Positions 1 through 7,836 of a stretch of 64,000 bases of DNA are shown piece after piece; within the stretch, counting starts at the first letter, position 1, and each line of letters begins with the position of its first letter. A program made the position numbers and the translations under genes. The stretch covers positions 661,060 to 725,059 of the forward strand of contig DEXE01000003.1 in the NCBI GenBank assembly GCA_002363955.1. The letters are read 5' to 3'. The notes beneath the pieces were generated by a model. It did no database searches. It was not told the origin of the DNA and was given only the letters and a program-made list of their open reading frames with translations. The stretch comes from Methylophaga sp. UBA3192 (GTDB lineage Bacteria > Pseudomonadota > Gammaproteobacteria > Nitrosococcales > Methylophagaceae).

Positions 1-182
1 GAAAAAACATGCGGAATCCTGAAACGAAAAAAGCTTACTGCGGATAAACAATAAGGCACTATTCTAGTGCTTATTATTTTCAAAACAAATTGACGGGAGG
101 GTAGGGTACAGCAAAATTGATTTTGGTGGACTATGTTTGTAACTGATAACTCTGTGTTCTATGGAGTGGGTATTAGTCTCTT

Positions 183-1115
183 CTAAATTGAAGGTATGAC
201 ATATTCTCCCAATTCCTGAATTACCTCTTTCGCGGGACGTTTTCCATACTTGAGGTTGATCGTAACGTGATTAACACCTACACCCTTGAGATGTAATAAA
301 TAATTCAACAGAGCTTTAATACCAGTACGGATTCCTAAATGGATGGGAGTCGGTAGGGTGCTTGGATCTGCAACTAAATCTACGTAGAGAGACTGTGCAA
401 ACGGTTTGAAAGGTTGATTATTCTCATCCAATATTCGATACCACTGTTTGACAATTCGATCATGAATTGCGAGTGGTCTAGGGTAGGTAATCCATCCATC
501 TGCATTTTTTGCAACCCAGTCTAAGCTTTGTTGGCTATGTCCAGTGACAAATAATGGAATCACTTCTTTTGCCTTAGGCAGACTGTCCGCTCGCCCGTCC
601 AAGACTCCATAAGAATTGTTGTAACGTGGTAACGTATCGTACAGCAATTTTTTAAGTGTCTCGAAATGCTCTCTAAACAATTTCCCCCTTAATTCTGGGT
701 CAACCCCAAAAGCGGGAAACTCAACTGGTCGATCACCTGATGCAACACCCGCTACAATACGACCATTGCTCAGTATATTTAGCGATGCTAGTGATTTAGC
801 CAGATGTACGGGGTGTCTTAATGGCAGTATGAGCGAGCCTGTCGCCAGTTTGATTGTTTTAGTATGTGCTGCAATCCACCCCATATACACTAGGGGATCA
901 TAAATTTGTCCTACATCGCCGAACATTGGATCTCGCAAAGGAACATCTCTAAACCAAAGTGCAGAAAATCCTGCCTCTTCTGCCAAGCAAGCTAATGATT
1001 CCTGATCGGCCATAGTGGGAACATCCCCTTGATATGATTCAAGGGGAAACATAAGGCCTAAACTTAATTTTCCTTCATTAAATAGGCTGTTTTCAGTTGT
1101 CGGTTTATTCTTCAT
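183..1115 (-). CDS. Luciferase-like (LLM class) flavin-dependent oxidoreductase
   Basis: The product is a TIM-barrel FMN-dependent monooxygenase/oxidoreductase of the bacterial luciferase superfamily. It resembles the short BA3436-type subgroup; the substrate is unknown. Visible features are an N-terminal strand ending LSLGLMFPLE, the segment EEAGFSALWFRDVP, LATGSLILPLRHPVHLAKSLASL (the usual first third of the barrel), the family signature NILSNGRIVAGVASGDRP, and NADGWITYPRP near residue 210. About 310 residues is normal for the family. An upstream in-frame ATG at 1130 would add five residues, but GGAG at 1125-1128 sits nine bases before the ATG at 1115, so 1115 is preferred. The gene stands alone, is followed by gene-poor DNA, and shows no operon partner. 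Family assignment is secure; the role is not. Confidence 0.85.
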   Translation of the reverse strand: MKNKPTTENSLFNEGKLSLGLMFPLESYQGDVPTMADQESLACLAEEAGFSALWFRDVPLRDPMFGDVGQIYDPLVYMGWIAAHTKTIKLATGSLILPLRHPVHLAKSLASLNILSNGRIVAGVASGDRPVEFPAFGVDPELRGKLFREHFETLKKLLYDTLPRYNNSYGVLDGRADSLPKAKEVIPLFVTGHSQQSLDWVAKNADGWITYPRPLAIHDRIVKQWYRILDENNQPFKPFAQSLYVDLVADPSTLPTPIHLGIRTGIKALLNYLLHLKGVGVNHVTINLKYGKRPAKEVIQELGEYVIPSI

Positions 1116-1130
1116 GTAACCATGCTCCAT

Positions 1131-1647
1131 TAGATTCTTGTCGAAACAAATGTTCGACCTCGTACTTTTTCATACAAGAGGTCAATTGCTTGCTCTGTGA
1201 CCTGCATCTAAAGAAATGTCCTCAACTATCACTTCGATTGTTTCGAATTTAAGGCCTTGAGAAAACCTGAGACGAGCCTTTGTCCTCTAGAAGACATTAT
1301 GCTCTTAATGGCTACTGTTACACTTTTTAATATGAATGGAGCAACACTTGCTGGACCTGCGGTCATACCACAAGCGGCAACAACTTCACCTTATTCTGTT
1401 GAGATGCAAGTCTTTGCCAATATATCTCTGTGACTTGACGGGTAAATCGTCCGATGCAAATCCAGGTTTAATGTTGTGATAAAACATTATTTAACACTTC
1501 AACTGAGTGGATAACATGAGGATGGCAAATCTAGCTTGAGTATTTATTGGTGTAGATTTGGTCTTAAAAATCTAATGTATCGTGTGTGCCTATGAAGATA
1601 TTATGCAGAAACCCCGACAGTGATGGCTGCCGGGGTGTGTTGAGATG
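1131..1647. other. Gene-poor gap between the oxidoreductase and the TonB receptor
   Basis: No convincing gene is seen in this 0.5 kb stretch. The longest plausible reading is a 44-codon ORF on the plus strand (1299-1433, beginning MLLMATVTLFNM and ending VFANISL). It has no clear ribosome binding site and I do not recognise it. On the minus strand, short overlapping frames around 1140-1260 look like eroded coding DNA but cannot be assigned. The stretch could be the remains of genes lost next to the oxidoreductase. The hairpin at 1611-1636 belongs to the receptor gene. Confidence 0.4.
1611..1636 (-). terminator. Hairpin downstream of the TonB receptor gene
   Basis: ACCCCG pairs with CGGGGT and CAG with CTG around a TGATGG loop, with one mismatch. 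It lies 12 bases past the receptor stop codon on the minus strand. The following sequence is only weakly U-rich, so its strength as an intrinsic terminator is uncertain. Confidence 0.5.
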
Positions 1648-4080
1648 TCAGAAGTCCAGTTGGGCTCCCAGTTTGATGGTGCGTGGTGCGCCCTGAGCGA
1701 TGCTTGAGCTGCCTGCAGAGGTCAGCCAATAGGCTTTATCGGTCAGGTTTTCAACATTTAATCGTAATGTCAGCAATTGTTTGTTGAGGTCAATTTCATA
1801 GCGTGCGCCCAAATCAAACAACGTTACCGAGCCCACTTGCCACTGGTTGAAATTATCCAACGGTATGCTGCTGGTGTATTGCGCGCCACCCGTGAGTGTC
1901 AACCGGGTATTTGGCACCTGATATTCACTGTATAAACGGAACTGTCTGTCAGCGACGCCTTGTATCGATTCGCCTTCCAGACTCTCATCAGTAGTTTTTC
2001 GGTTGGTGGCATCCAGCCACATTGCACTGGCACCGACAAGCCATTGTTCATTGAGTTTGCCTCGGGTGGAGATCTCAAGTCCTTCGTAGCGGGCTTCACC
2101 ATCCTGACTGAAGACATCATTCCCATCCGTGTAGGTGAGACCTTTTTGCAGCTGAAATACCGCCATATTGGCTGACCAGTTATCATGCTCTATCTTAACG
2201 CCGGTCTCGACCTGTTTGCTGATTAATGGTTCAAACACTTCGCCGGCATTGGCTGCAGTATTGGGTGCAGTGGCACCTTGTTCAAAGGCTTCTACGTAAC
2301 TGGCGTAAATTGAAAGCCATTCGACTGGCCGATAAATAGCTGCGACCGAAGGTGTGATTTCACTTTCTTTGTAATCACCATATTTATCTTCAAGACTGCC
2401 GTAGCGGGCGCCAAGAATAAAATCCCAGCTATCGCCGACATTGAGCGTATCGGAGATAAAAGCTTCTTTACGGGTGATTCTGGAATACTCGTTAAAGCTG
2501 GCATCACTTTTATCCAGATGGCTCACCGGACGGTCGAATTCAACCGGGGAAGATAAATTGCCCGACCCCAGCGGAATCGCCAGTGTGCCAATACCAGAGC
2601 TATTGGATGAAATGGTACGGGTATGCGATAAACCCAAAGCCACATTGTGGGTGACAGGGCCGGTTTCGATGATGCCACTCAGCACATTCTGTGTCTGATA
2701 GCTTTTGAACAGATTGTTGTAATTGTAGAGCGTTGCGGAATAGTTGCCATCGCCATCGACATACAAAATGGGCATCAGCGGATTACGATAGCTGGTGGAG
2801 TAACGGTACGACAGTTTATTGTTCCAGTTATCGTTAACCTGCCAGATTAAATCACTACCCGTGGTAATGTGTTCCGATTCATAGCGGGTCCAGTCCGGGA
2901 CCAGGCGTTTATCACCGTCAATTGGGCTGACAATGTTGCTGACTGTGCGATCAGTAAATGAACCGTCCGAGTTGGGCGAAATAGAAAAATAGCCGCCATA
3001 GCTTTTACGCTCAGATACCAGTGCATCTGCCTGCCAGGTCAGATCCGGCGTGATACGTAAATCAACTGCGACAGAAGCCGATTTACGATAGGCCTTAGCG
3101 TCATCGACATAGGTGTCACCGCCTTCTTTAACGACATTGACGCGATAACCAAACATATCCTCTGGACCGACACGCCCACCGATATCGCCATGGGCCATGA
3201 GCAACCCACTATCCATTAATTGGGTGGATACACTGGCCTTGAATTCGTCAGTCGGGCGTTTAAGCACATAATTGATGATACCGCCGGGGGCAGCGAAACC
3301 GTAAAGGAAACCACCGGCACCTTTGAGGATCTCAACCCGCTCAAGATGTTCCAGCGGCAGGTCTTTGGCACGGCTGCGGAAATTCATTCCGTCAAGTTTC
3401 TGTCCGGTATCAAAATCCGGGCTGATACCACGAATGGAAAAAGCATTATTTTCTGTGATCAGATTATTGCCTGATAGGCTGATAGCCGCATCAAATTTAG
3501 TTAATTCACCTAAGGATCGGGCCTGCAGATTAGCAATGTAATCTTCAGAATAGGTTTCGATAGTAAATGGCGTATTCTGTTTGGAAAGATTACCCAGTGC
3601 ACCGGCAAAAACATCGCCAACCCGATAGGCATTGGCGGCAGAACCATTCATTCCCAGCCCCTGAACCTTCATCGTAGATAACGTAACACTTTGACCTTGT
3701 TCATTGATTTCCTGCAAAGCGTAACTATTGTCGCCCTGAGCTACGGCCACCAGACCGCTGTCGGTGAGAATCCGGCCAAGGGCATTTTCAACTGTATAAG
3801 TGCCTTGCAAACCTTCACTGCTTTTGCCACTGGCTAACTCTGATGCACCGACAAGATAGATGCCGGCCTGTGCCGATAAACGGGCCAGTACCTGACTCAG
3901 TGATCCGGCAGGGATATTAAACTGTTGCGTGGCTTGAGCCGTAGCCTGACTTGTTTCTGCCTGTGCAGCAGGAAGCCATCCCAGTGTCCCCATGCTGGAA
4001 ACAGCAACAATATGTATTGAAAGCGCCAGGGGTTTGAGCCGGTTTTTAGCTGGTTGTTTGTGGTGGTGTTGTTTCACCAT
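1648..4080 (-). CDS. TonB-dependent siderophore receptor with N-terminal STN signalling domain
   Basis: An outer-membrane receptor for ferric siderophore uptake of the FecA/FpvA transducer class, 810 residues. Residues 1-41 are a long signal peptide ending AAQA. Residues about 50-125 form the STN domain (QQFNIPAGSLSQVLARLSAQAG...), which contacts a FecR protein in the periplasm. A plug domain follows (TPFTIETYSEDYI, then FSIRGISPDF and VEILKGAGGFLYG), and then a beta-barrel ending in the terminal aromatic residue F typical of outer-membrane insertion. The full family length is present. It lies 119 bases downstream of the FecR/sigma pair on the same strand, so receptor occupancy probably signals through FecR to the ECF sigma factor. 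The ligand cannot be read from sequence; a ferric siderophore is the likeliest. Confidence 0.93.
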   Translation of the reverse strand: MVKQHHHKQPAKNRLKPLALSIHIVAVSSMGTLGWLPAAQAETSQATAQATQQFNIPAGSLSQVLARLSAQAGIYLVGASELASGKSSEGLQGTYTVENALGRILTDSGLVAVAQGDNSYALQEINEQGQSVTLSTMKVQGLGMNGSAANAYRVGDVFAGALGNLSKQNTPFTIETYSEDYIANLQARSLGELTKFDAAISLSGNNLITENNAFSIRGISPDFDTGQKLDGMNFRSRAKDLPLEHLERVEILKGAGGFLYGFAAPGGIINYVLKRPTDEFKASVSTQLMDSGLLMAHGDIGGRVGPEDMFGYRVNVVKEGGDTYVDDAKAYRKSASVAVDLRITPDLTWQADALVSERKSYGGYFSISPNSDGSFTDRTVSNIVSPIDGDKRLVPDWTRYESEHITTGSDLIWQVNDNWNNKLSYRYSTSYRNPLMPILYVDGDGNYSATLYNYNNLFKSYQTQNVLSGIIETGPVTHNVALGLSHTRTISSNSSGIGTLAIPLGSGNLSSPVEFDRPVSHLDKSDASFNEYSRITRKEAFISDTLNVGDSWDFILGARYGSLEDKYGDYKESEITPSVAAIYRPVEWLSIYASYVEAFEQGATAPNTAANAGEVFEPLISKQVETGVKIEHDNWSANMAVFQLQKGLTYTDGNDVFSQDGEARYEGLEISTRGKLNEQWLVGASAMWLDATNRKTTDESLEGESIQGVADRQFRLYSEYQVPNTRLTLTGGAQYTSSIPLDNFNQWQVGSVTLFDLGARYEIDLNKQLLTLRLNVENLTDKAYWLTSAGSSSIAQGAPRTIKLGAQLDF

Positions 4081-4199
4081 TCGTATTACCTCATCTATTT
4101 TTGTGTTTACACAGATAGAAACGGGTGAGGTGTCAAAATCCGGAACTATTATTTGAAAAATAATTTAAATACTTGCAAGATGTTGATTTTATTTGTAAT

Positions 4200-5174
4200 T
4201 TAACTTCGGCTTGGTTCCAGTTTAATCCACCCTGGAAAAACCTGACGCACCTGGATGGGTAAAACTCTGGTCAGCATAACCAGTACGCGATCTGTATCAC
4301 TGAGCGGGAAACTGCCATAGACTTTCAGCTGAGCAATCTCATCAGAGATATTGATATAGCGGTGTTGATAACGATTGAGTTCGGCAATCAGCTCTTTCAG
4401 CGTCATATCTTCAGCCACTAAAAGACCTTGTCGCCAGGCTTGTCGGGCTGTGATGACAGGTTGTTTTGGCTGAATCTGGTGGGTACTGAAACGGGTTGTT
4501 TCACCCTGCTGAAGTTTTGCTTGCTGATCATTATTGGTTTGAACGGATACCGCACCTTGATAGACAGCGAGTTCGATATCTTTCTGATGGTTCAATACAT
4601 TAAATTGTGTGCCGAGAGCGGTTAACCGGCCATGCGTTGTGTCCACGATGAAGGAACGGTTGAGGTCTTTTGCTGTTTCAATATAGATCTCGCCATGAAG
4701 TAACTGAATACGTCTTTGCTGTTCAGAGAAGTCCACATTGATCGCGGTAGCCGTGTTCAGCCAGATTTGGCTGCCATCTGCCAGGGTGATATTTCGCTGT
4801 TGGCCGACACCTGTGTGATAATCAGTCGCCAGAGCCATGACGCTGTTGGGGAGCCATTTTTTATTCCAGCTGAGTTGGCCGAGAAAACCAATGACAGCAA
4901 TACTCATCATGCCACTCAGAAGACGCCGCCGTTGGCGTAGTCGTTGGTTGGCACTGTATAGATTGTCTGCGGTGGCATGCGGGTCCGGGGTTTGTTGCAA
5001 CGCTTCGAAATTGTGGCTGATTTTTTCCACGAACCCCCAGGCCTTTTTATTCTCAGGCTTGGCATCAAGCCATTTACGCCAACTGGACTTATGTTCATCA
5101 CTGGCTTGGCCATCACGAAGTATGGCATACCATTCAGCAGCCTCTTCAAGTGTTTTGTGAGAGGGCTCAGCCAT
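4200..5174 (-). CDS. FecR-family anti-sigma/signal-transducing membrane protein
   Basis: An inner-membrane regulator that holds the ECF sigma factor and relays the signal from the TonB receptor. The N-terminal cytoplasmic domain has the DUF4880-type motif EEAAEWYAILRDGQAS and WRKWLDAKPENKKAW. One transmembrane segment lies near residues 85-105 (GMMSIAVIGFLGQL). The periplasmic FecR domain starts at TDYHTGVGQQRNITLADGS, and the C-terminal STN-like part is MTLKELIAELNRY...INI. A GTG at 5201 would add nine residues. The ATG at 5174, which overlaps the sigma-factor stop by eight bases, is chosen because its N-terminus matches the family better; neither start has a clear Shine-Dalgarno. Overlap with the sigma gene indicates translational coupling. 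Confidence 0.9.
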   Translation of the reverse strand: MAEPSHKTLEEAAEWYAILRDGQASDEHKSSWRKWLDAKPENKKAWGFVEKISHNFEALQQTPDPHATADNLYSANQRLRQRRRLLSGMMSIAVIGFLGQLSWNKKWLPNSVMALATDYHTGVGQQRNITLADGSQIWLNTATAINVDFSEQQRRIQLLHGEIYIETAKDLNRSFIVDTTHGRLTALGTQFNVLNHQKDIELAVYQGAVSVQTNNDQQAKLQQGETTRFSTHQIQPKQPVITARQAWRQGLLVAEDMTLKELIAELNRYQHRYINISDEIAQLKVYGSFPLSDTDRVLVMLTRVLPIQVRQVFPGWIKLEPSRS

Positions 5175-5727
5175 ATAAACGTGGCTCGGAAATGAGCTCA
5201 CGGGTGGTTTGGGATGCCTGTAATGTCAGACAGGCCAACATGGCCTTTGCCACGTATTTACGCACCATGCGATCTGAAACACCCAATTGAATCGCTGTTT
5301 CAGCATCCGTCATCTGGCAGACCACGGCTAACAGAAAGGCTTTGGCTGCTTTGGTCGGTAACTCACTTAACATCAGGTTAATTTCTTCCAGAGCTTCCAG
5401 CACTGCCGCCTGGCGTTCTGCTGATGGGGCTGTTTCTTCGGGATAACTTGAGAGCGTATCGTGCCAGGCTTTTTCAATTTCCTTTCGACGCCAGAGATCA
5501 ATACAGAGATTTTTCGCGGTAGCACATAAAAAATTGCGAGCATGTTCATTGCTGGAAAAGTGACGTGACGCAGGCAAACCGAGCAGACGAAGAAATGTAT
5601 CCTGGGTCAGATCGGCGGCTTCTGCACTGTTACCTAATCGTTGATATAGCCAGGATTTCAGCCAGTTATGATGTTCGCTATACAGCACCTGCACGTTAAA
5701 GTGGCTGACAGAGTGGGCACTGCTCAC
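5167..5727 (-). CDS. ECF sigma factor, FecI type
   Basis: A 186-residue extracytoplasmic-function sigma factor. Region 2 is seen as SEHHNWLKSWLYQRLGNSAEAADLTQ, DTFLRLL and NFLCATAKNLCIDLWRRKEIE. Region 4 has LSELPTKAAKAFLLAVV followed by a helix-turn-helix reading DAETAIQLGVSDRMVRKYVAKAM. The residues NSAEAADLTQDTFLRLL are the standard FecI-type region 2.1/2.2. It is the first gene of the unit with FecR and the receptor, and a strong Fur box lies 23 bases upstream of the start. The expected logic is Fur derepression in low iron followed by activation when the receptor binds its ligand. Confidence 0.93.
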   Translation of the reverse strand: MSSAHSVSHFNVQVLYSEHHNWLKSWLYQRLGNSAEAADLTQDTFLRLLGLPASRHFSSNEHARNFLCATAKNLCIDLWRRKEIEKAWHDTLSSYPEETAPSAERQAAVLEALEEINLMLSELPTKAAKAFLLAVVCQMTDAETAIQLGVSDRMVRKYVAKAMLACLTLQASQTTRELISEPRLYG

Positions 5728-5749
5728 AAAAGGCTCCTGAATGTTATTT

Positions 5750-5768
5750 GGTAATGAGAATCAATAGC
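5750..5768 (-). promoter_or_regulatory. Fur box upstream of the ECF sigma factor gene
   Basis: GGTAATGAGAATCAATAGC matches 15 of 19 positions of the classical Fur consensus (GATAATGATAATCATTATC). It lies directly upstream of the sigma-factor start, where repression by Fur-Fe2+ would be expected for an iron-uptake regulator. Confidence 0.8.
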
Positions 5769-5914
5769 ATTCTATTGCTTTAAGCCAAACCTCGCAAGCG
5801 AGCTTTTGCGGTAAGCTGATTCAAGAGTTGGGTTATCGTGGCTTATGCGTTGTGGAAGGATAGGGAGTAAAAAATAAGAGGGATAAAATAGGGGTGGGTT
5901 GAACCGGGCGGCAG

Positions 5915-6181
5915 TTACTTATGGTGATCGTCTTTAGTCACTAGAAACTCGAGCCCGGCACCGATATCTTCTTCACCGCAAGCAGCCATGTCATCAGGGC
6001 TGGCAGCCTGTGCTTCTTTATGTGTCAGAATCAAATCACGACGTTCTTTAAACGGGTCATTATTTTCATCACTTGATTTGTTGCTGACATCAACTGAGTT
6101 TTCAAGGATTATCTGGCTGTCGTCAGTACTGGCAATAGGGACGTTAAGATTCTTTGTCTGAGAACGTTTGGATTTATTCAT
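5915..6181 (-). CDS. Unrecognised acidic small protein
   Basis: An 88-residue soluble protein I do not recognise. It has a basic start (MNKSKRSQTK), a low-complexity acidic middle rich in S, D, N and E, then KERRDLILTHKEAQAASPDDMAACGEEDIGAG and a His-rich end. No signal peptide or membrane segment is visible. AAAGG about eight bases before the ATG is a plausible ribosome binding site. It stands alone between the iron-uptake unit and yaiI on the same strand. Probably a real gene with largely disordered product; no function can be proposed. Confidence 0.55.
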   Translation of the reverse strand: MNKSKRSQTKNLNVPIASTDDSQIILENSVDVSNKSSDENNDPFKERRDLILTHKEAQAASPDDMAACGEEDIGAGLEFLVTKDDHHK

Positions 6182-6280
6182 GGTGTTTTACCTTTAGCGC
6201 CTCTGTGATTAAGACTATGGGTAAACCGGATTTAATTTGAATTATAAACCCAATAGACAAGACTGCATAACAGGTTCAGC

Positions 6281-6760
6281 TCAACGCCTGGCTTTCTGTA
6301 ACCACTTATCCAGCTGATTGCCAAAGGCCTGCCGGTCGCGTTGATTAAAGGCTGGCGGGCCACCCATTTGTTCGCCGCTGCTGCGCATGGTTTCCATAAA
6401 GTTACGCATGGTGAGGCGGGCACTGATGGTATCGGTGGTGTAGAGTTCGCCTCTGGGGTTGAGGGCTAAGGCCCCTTTTTCAATCGCCTCGGCGGCGAGG
6501 GGAATATCTGCGGTGATGACCAAATCACCTTTCATCAGACGTTCGACAATTTCATTATCGGCTACATCAAAACCGGATTGCACTTGCTGGAATTTGAGAA
6601 ACGGTGAGGGCGGTAAACGTAAACTGTGATTGGCAATAAAAGTGGTGTGAGTCTCTGTGCGGGTGGCAGCGCGGTAGAGAATTTCTTTAATCACTACCGG
6701 ACAGGCATCGGCATCGACCCAGATTTGGGGCTTGCGTATTTCCGACACGTTAATCTTCAA
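6281..6760 (-). CDS. yaiI: YaiI/YqxD family protein (DUF188)
   Basis: A 159-residue protein of the UPF0178/YaiI family, which has a PIN-like fold and no settled biochemical function. The family signature is clear: IWVDADACPVVIKEILYRAA near the N-terminus, GDLVITADIPLAAEAIEKGA in the middle, and ALNPRGELYTTDTISARLTMRNFMETMR. The conserved acidic residues of the PIN-like site (D in VDADACP, D in ITADIPLA) are present. The start overlaps the end of mrpG by 11 bases, so it probably rides on the antiporter transcript, though a functional link is not implied. Confidence 0.9.
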   Translation of the reverse strand: MKINVSEIRKPQIWVDADACPVVIKEILYRAATRTETHTTFIANHSLRLPPSPFLKFQQVQSGFDVADNEIVERLMKGDLVITADIPLAAEAIEKGALALNPRGELYTTDTISARLTMRNFMETMRSSGEQMGGPPAFNQRDRQAFGNQLDKWLQKARR

Positions 6761-7067
6761 GCTGGCGGGTACGTTCCACCTGTTTGACTTTAATATGAAT
6801 GGCCGCTTTAGCCATCAGATGAGCACTTACCGGGGCAGTGATAAACAGGAATAAAGTCACCAGAATTTCATGCAGACTGACTCCATCTGTTTTCAGACTG
6901 AAATGAATCGCTGAGGCAATCAGAATCGCTCCAACGCCCAGGGTACTGGCTTTGGTCGGGCCATGTAAGCGCATATAAAAATCAGGTAGTTTGAATAAAC
7001 CAATCGAACCGACCAGCGTAAAAAACGCCCCGACTATAATCAAAATCGCTAATATCCACTCAAGCAT
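6750..7067 (-). CDS. mrpG: Mrp/Mnh cation:proton antiporter subunit G
   Basis: Small membrane subunit of the multi-subunit Na+(K+)/H+ antiporter, 105 residues with three hydrophobic helices. The PhaG/MnhG signature is visible as VGSIGLFKLPDFYMRLHGPTKASTLGVGAILIAS. It is the last antiporter gene, 8 bases after mrpF, and overlaps yaiI. Usual family length. In the complex it is one of the small subunits next to F that help shape the cation pathway; its individual role is not settled. Confidence 0.93.
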   Translation of the reverse strand: MLEWILAILIIVGAFFTLVGSIGLFKLPDFYMRLHGPTKASTLGVGAILIASAIHFSLKTDGVSLHEILVTLFLFITAPVSAHLMAKAAIHIKVKQVERTRQLED

Positions 7068-7075
7068 AATCGTCT

Positions 7076-7345
7076 CTATTCCATTATGTCGCCGCGCAGC
7101 AAATATTTGCTCAGCGCCAGCGTTCCCATAAAACCCATGACAGCGATCAATAATGCTGCTTCAAAATACAGGGCACTCTGCAGGTTAATTCCCAGCAGAA
7201 TCAGCAGGGCAATGGTATTGATATACAAAGTATCCAACGCCAGGATTCTGTCCGGCACACTGGGACCGATAATCAGCCGGATAAAACTCAGCAGGATCGC
7301 AATCGCGACCATAACAAATGCGATTGATAAGGCCAGATTCAGCAT
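7076..7345 (-). CDS. mrpF: Mrp/Mnh cation:proton antiporter subunit F
   Basis: An 89-residue, three-helix membrane protein. The family motif is RLIIGPSVPDRILALDTLYINTIALLILLG, followed by YFEAALLIAVMGFMGTLALSKYLLRGD. The aspartate in PDRILALD is the conserved acidic residue of the MnhF family. It overlaps mrpE by seven bases and is translated as part of the mrpABCDEFG unit. Confidence 0.94.
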   Translation of the reverse strand: MLNLALSIAFVMVAIAILLSFIRLIIGPSVPDRILALDTLYINTIALLILLGINLQSALYFEAALLIAVMGFMGTLALSKYLLRGDIME

Positions 7346-7836
7346 GCGACAAATATCTCCAGCAATGGCTTCTCAAATTTTCGATGAATTTCAGCTTTGA
7401 TCTCGGCTACATCATCAATATGCAAAGCATGAATCAGTAAATACCGACGATCTTTACTGAGATCACAACTGACTGTGCCCGGTGTTAATGAAATAGTATT
7501 GGCTAACAGGCTGATGCCCACCGGACTGGTTAATTGCAATTCATAGTGCAGGAAGCCGGGGTTAAGCCTTTTTTGCGGACCGAGAATCAATTTAGCGACC
7601 ACCGCGTTAGCGACCAGAATTTCATACAGGACTTTCAGAATATAAAGCACCAACATCCATGGATGACGGATGATGATTTGTTCCGGCCAGTAACTAGACG
7701 TCAACCAGGGTATAAAAATCGCCAGAGCAGCACCCAGCACAATATGACCCGGATCCATGCTGTTATTCAGTAATAACCAGATAGCCCATAAAATCAGGGT
7801 GAGTAAAGGATGGGGAAATACGCGCCGAAACATCAT
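7339..7836 (-). CDS. mrpE: Mrp/Mnh cation:proton antiporter subunit E
   Basis: A 165-residue subunit with two N-terminal helices (LLTLILWAIWLLL and a second near WMLVLYILKVLYEILVANAVVAKLIL) and a cytoplasmic C-terminal domain. The family features ISLLANTISLTPGTVSCDLSKDRRYLLIHAL are typical of MnhE, which is needed for complex assembly. It overlaps mrpD by four bases upstream and mrpF by seven downstream. Confidence 0.93.
   Translation of the reverse strand: MMFRRVFPHPLLTLILWAIWLLLNNSMDPGHIVLGAALAIFIPWLTSSYWPEQIIIRHPWMLVLYILKVLYEILVANAVVAKLILGPQKRLNPGFLHYELQLTSPVGISLLANTISLTPGTVSCDLSKDRRYLLIHALHIDDVAEIKAEIHRKFEKPLLEIFVAC

Noticed and set aside
1899..3541. Several open frames overlapping the TonB receptor gene on both strands
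   Set aside because: They lie in other frames of a well-supported receptor gene, have no ribosome sites and no recognisable domains.
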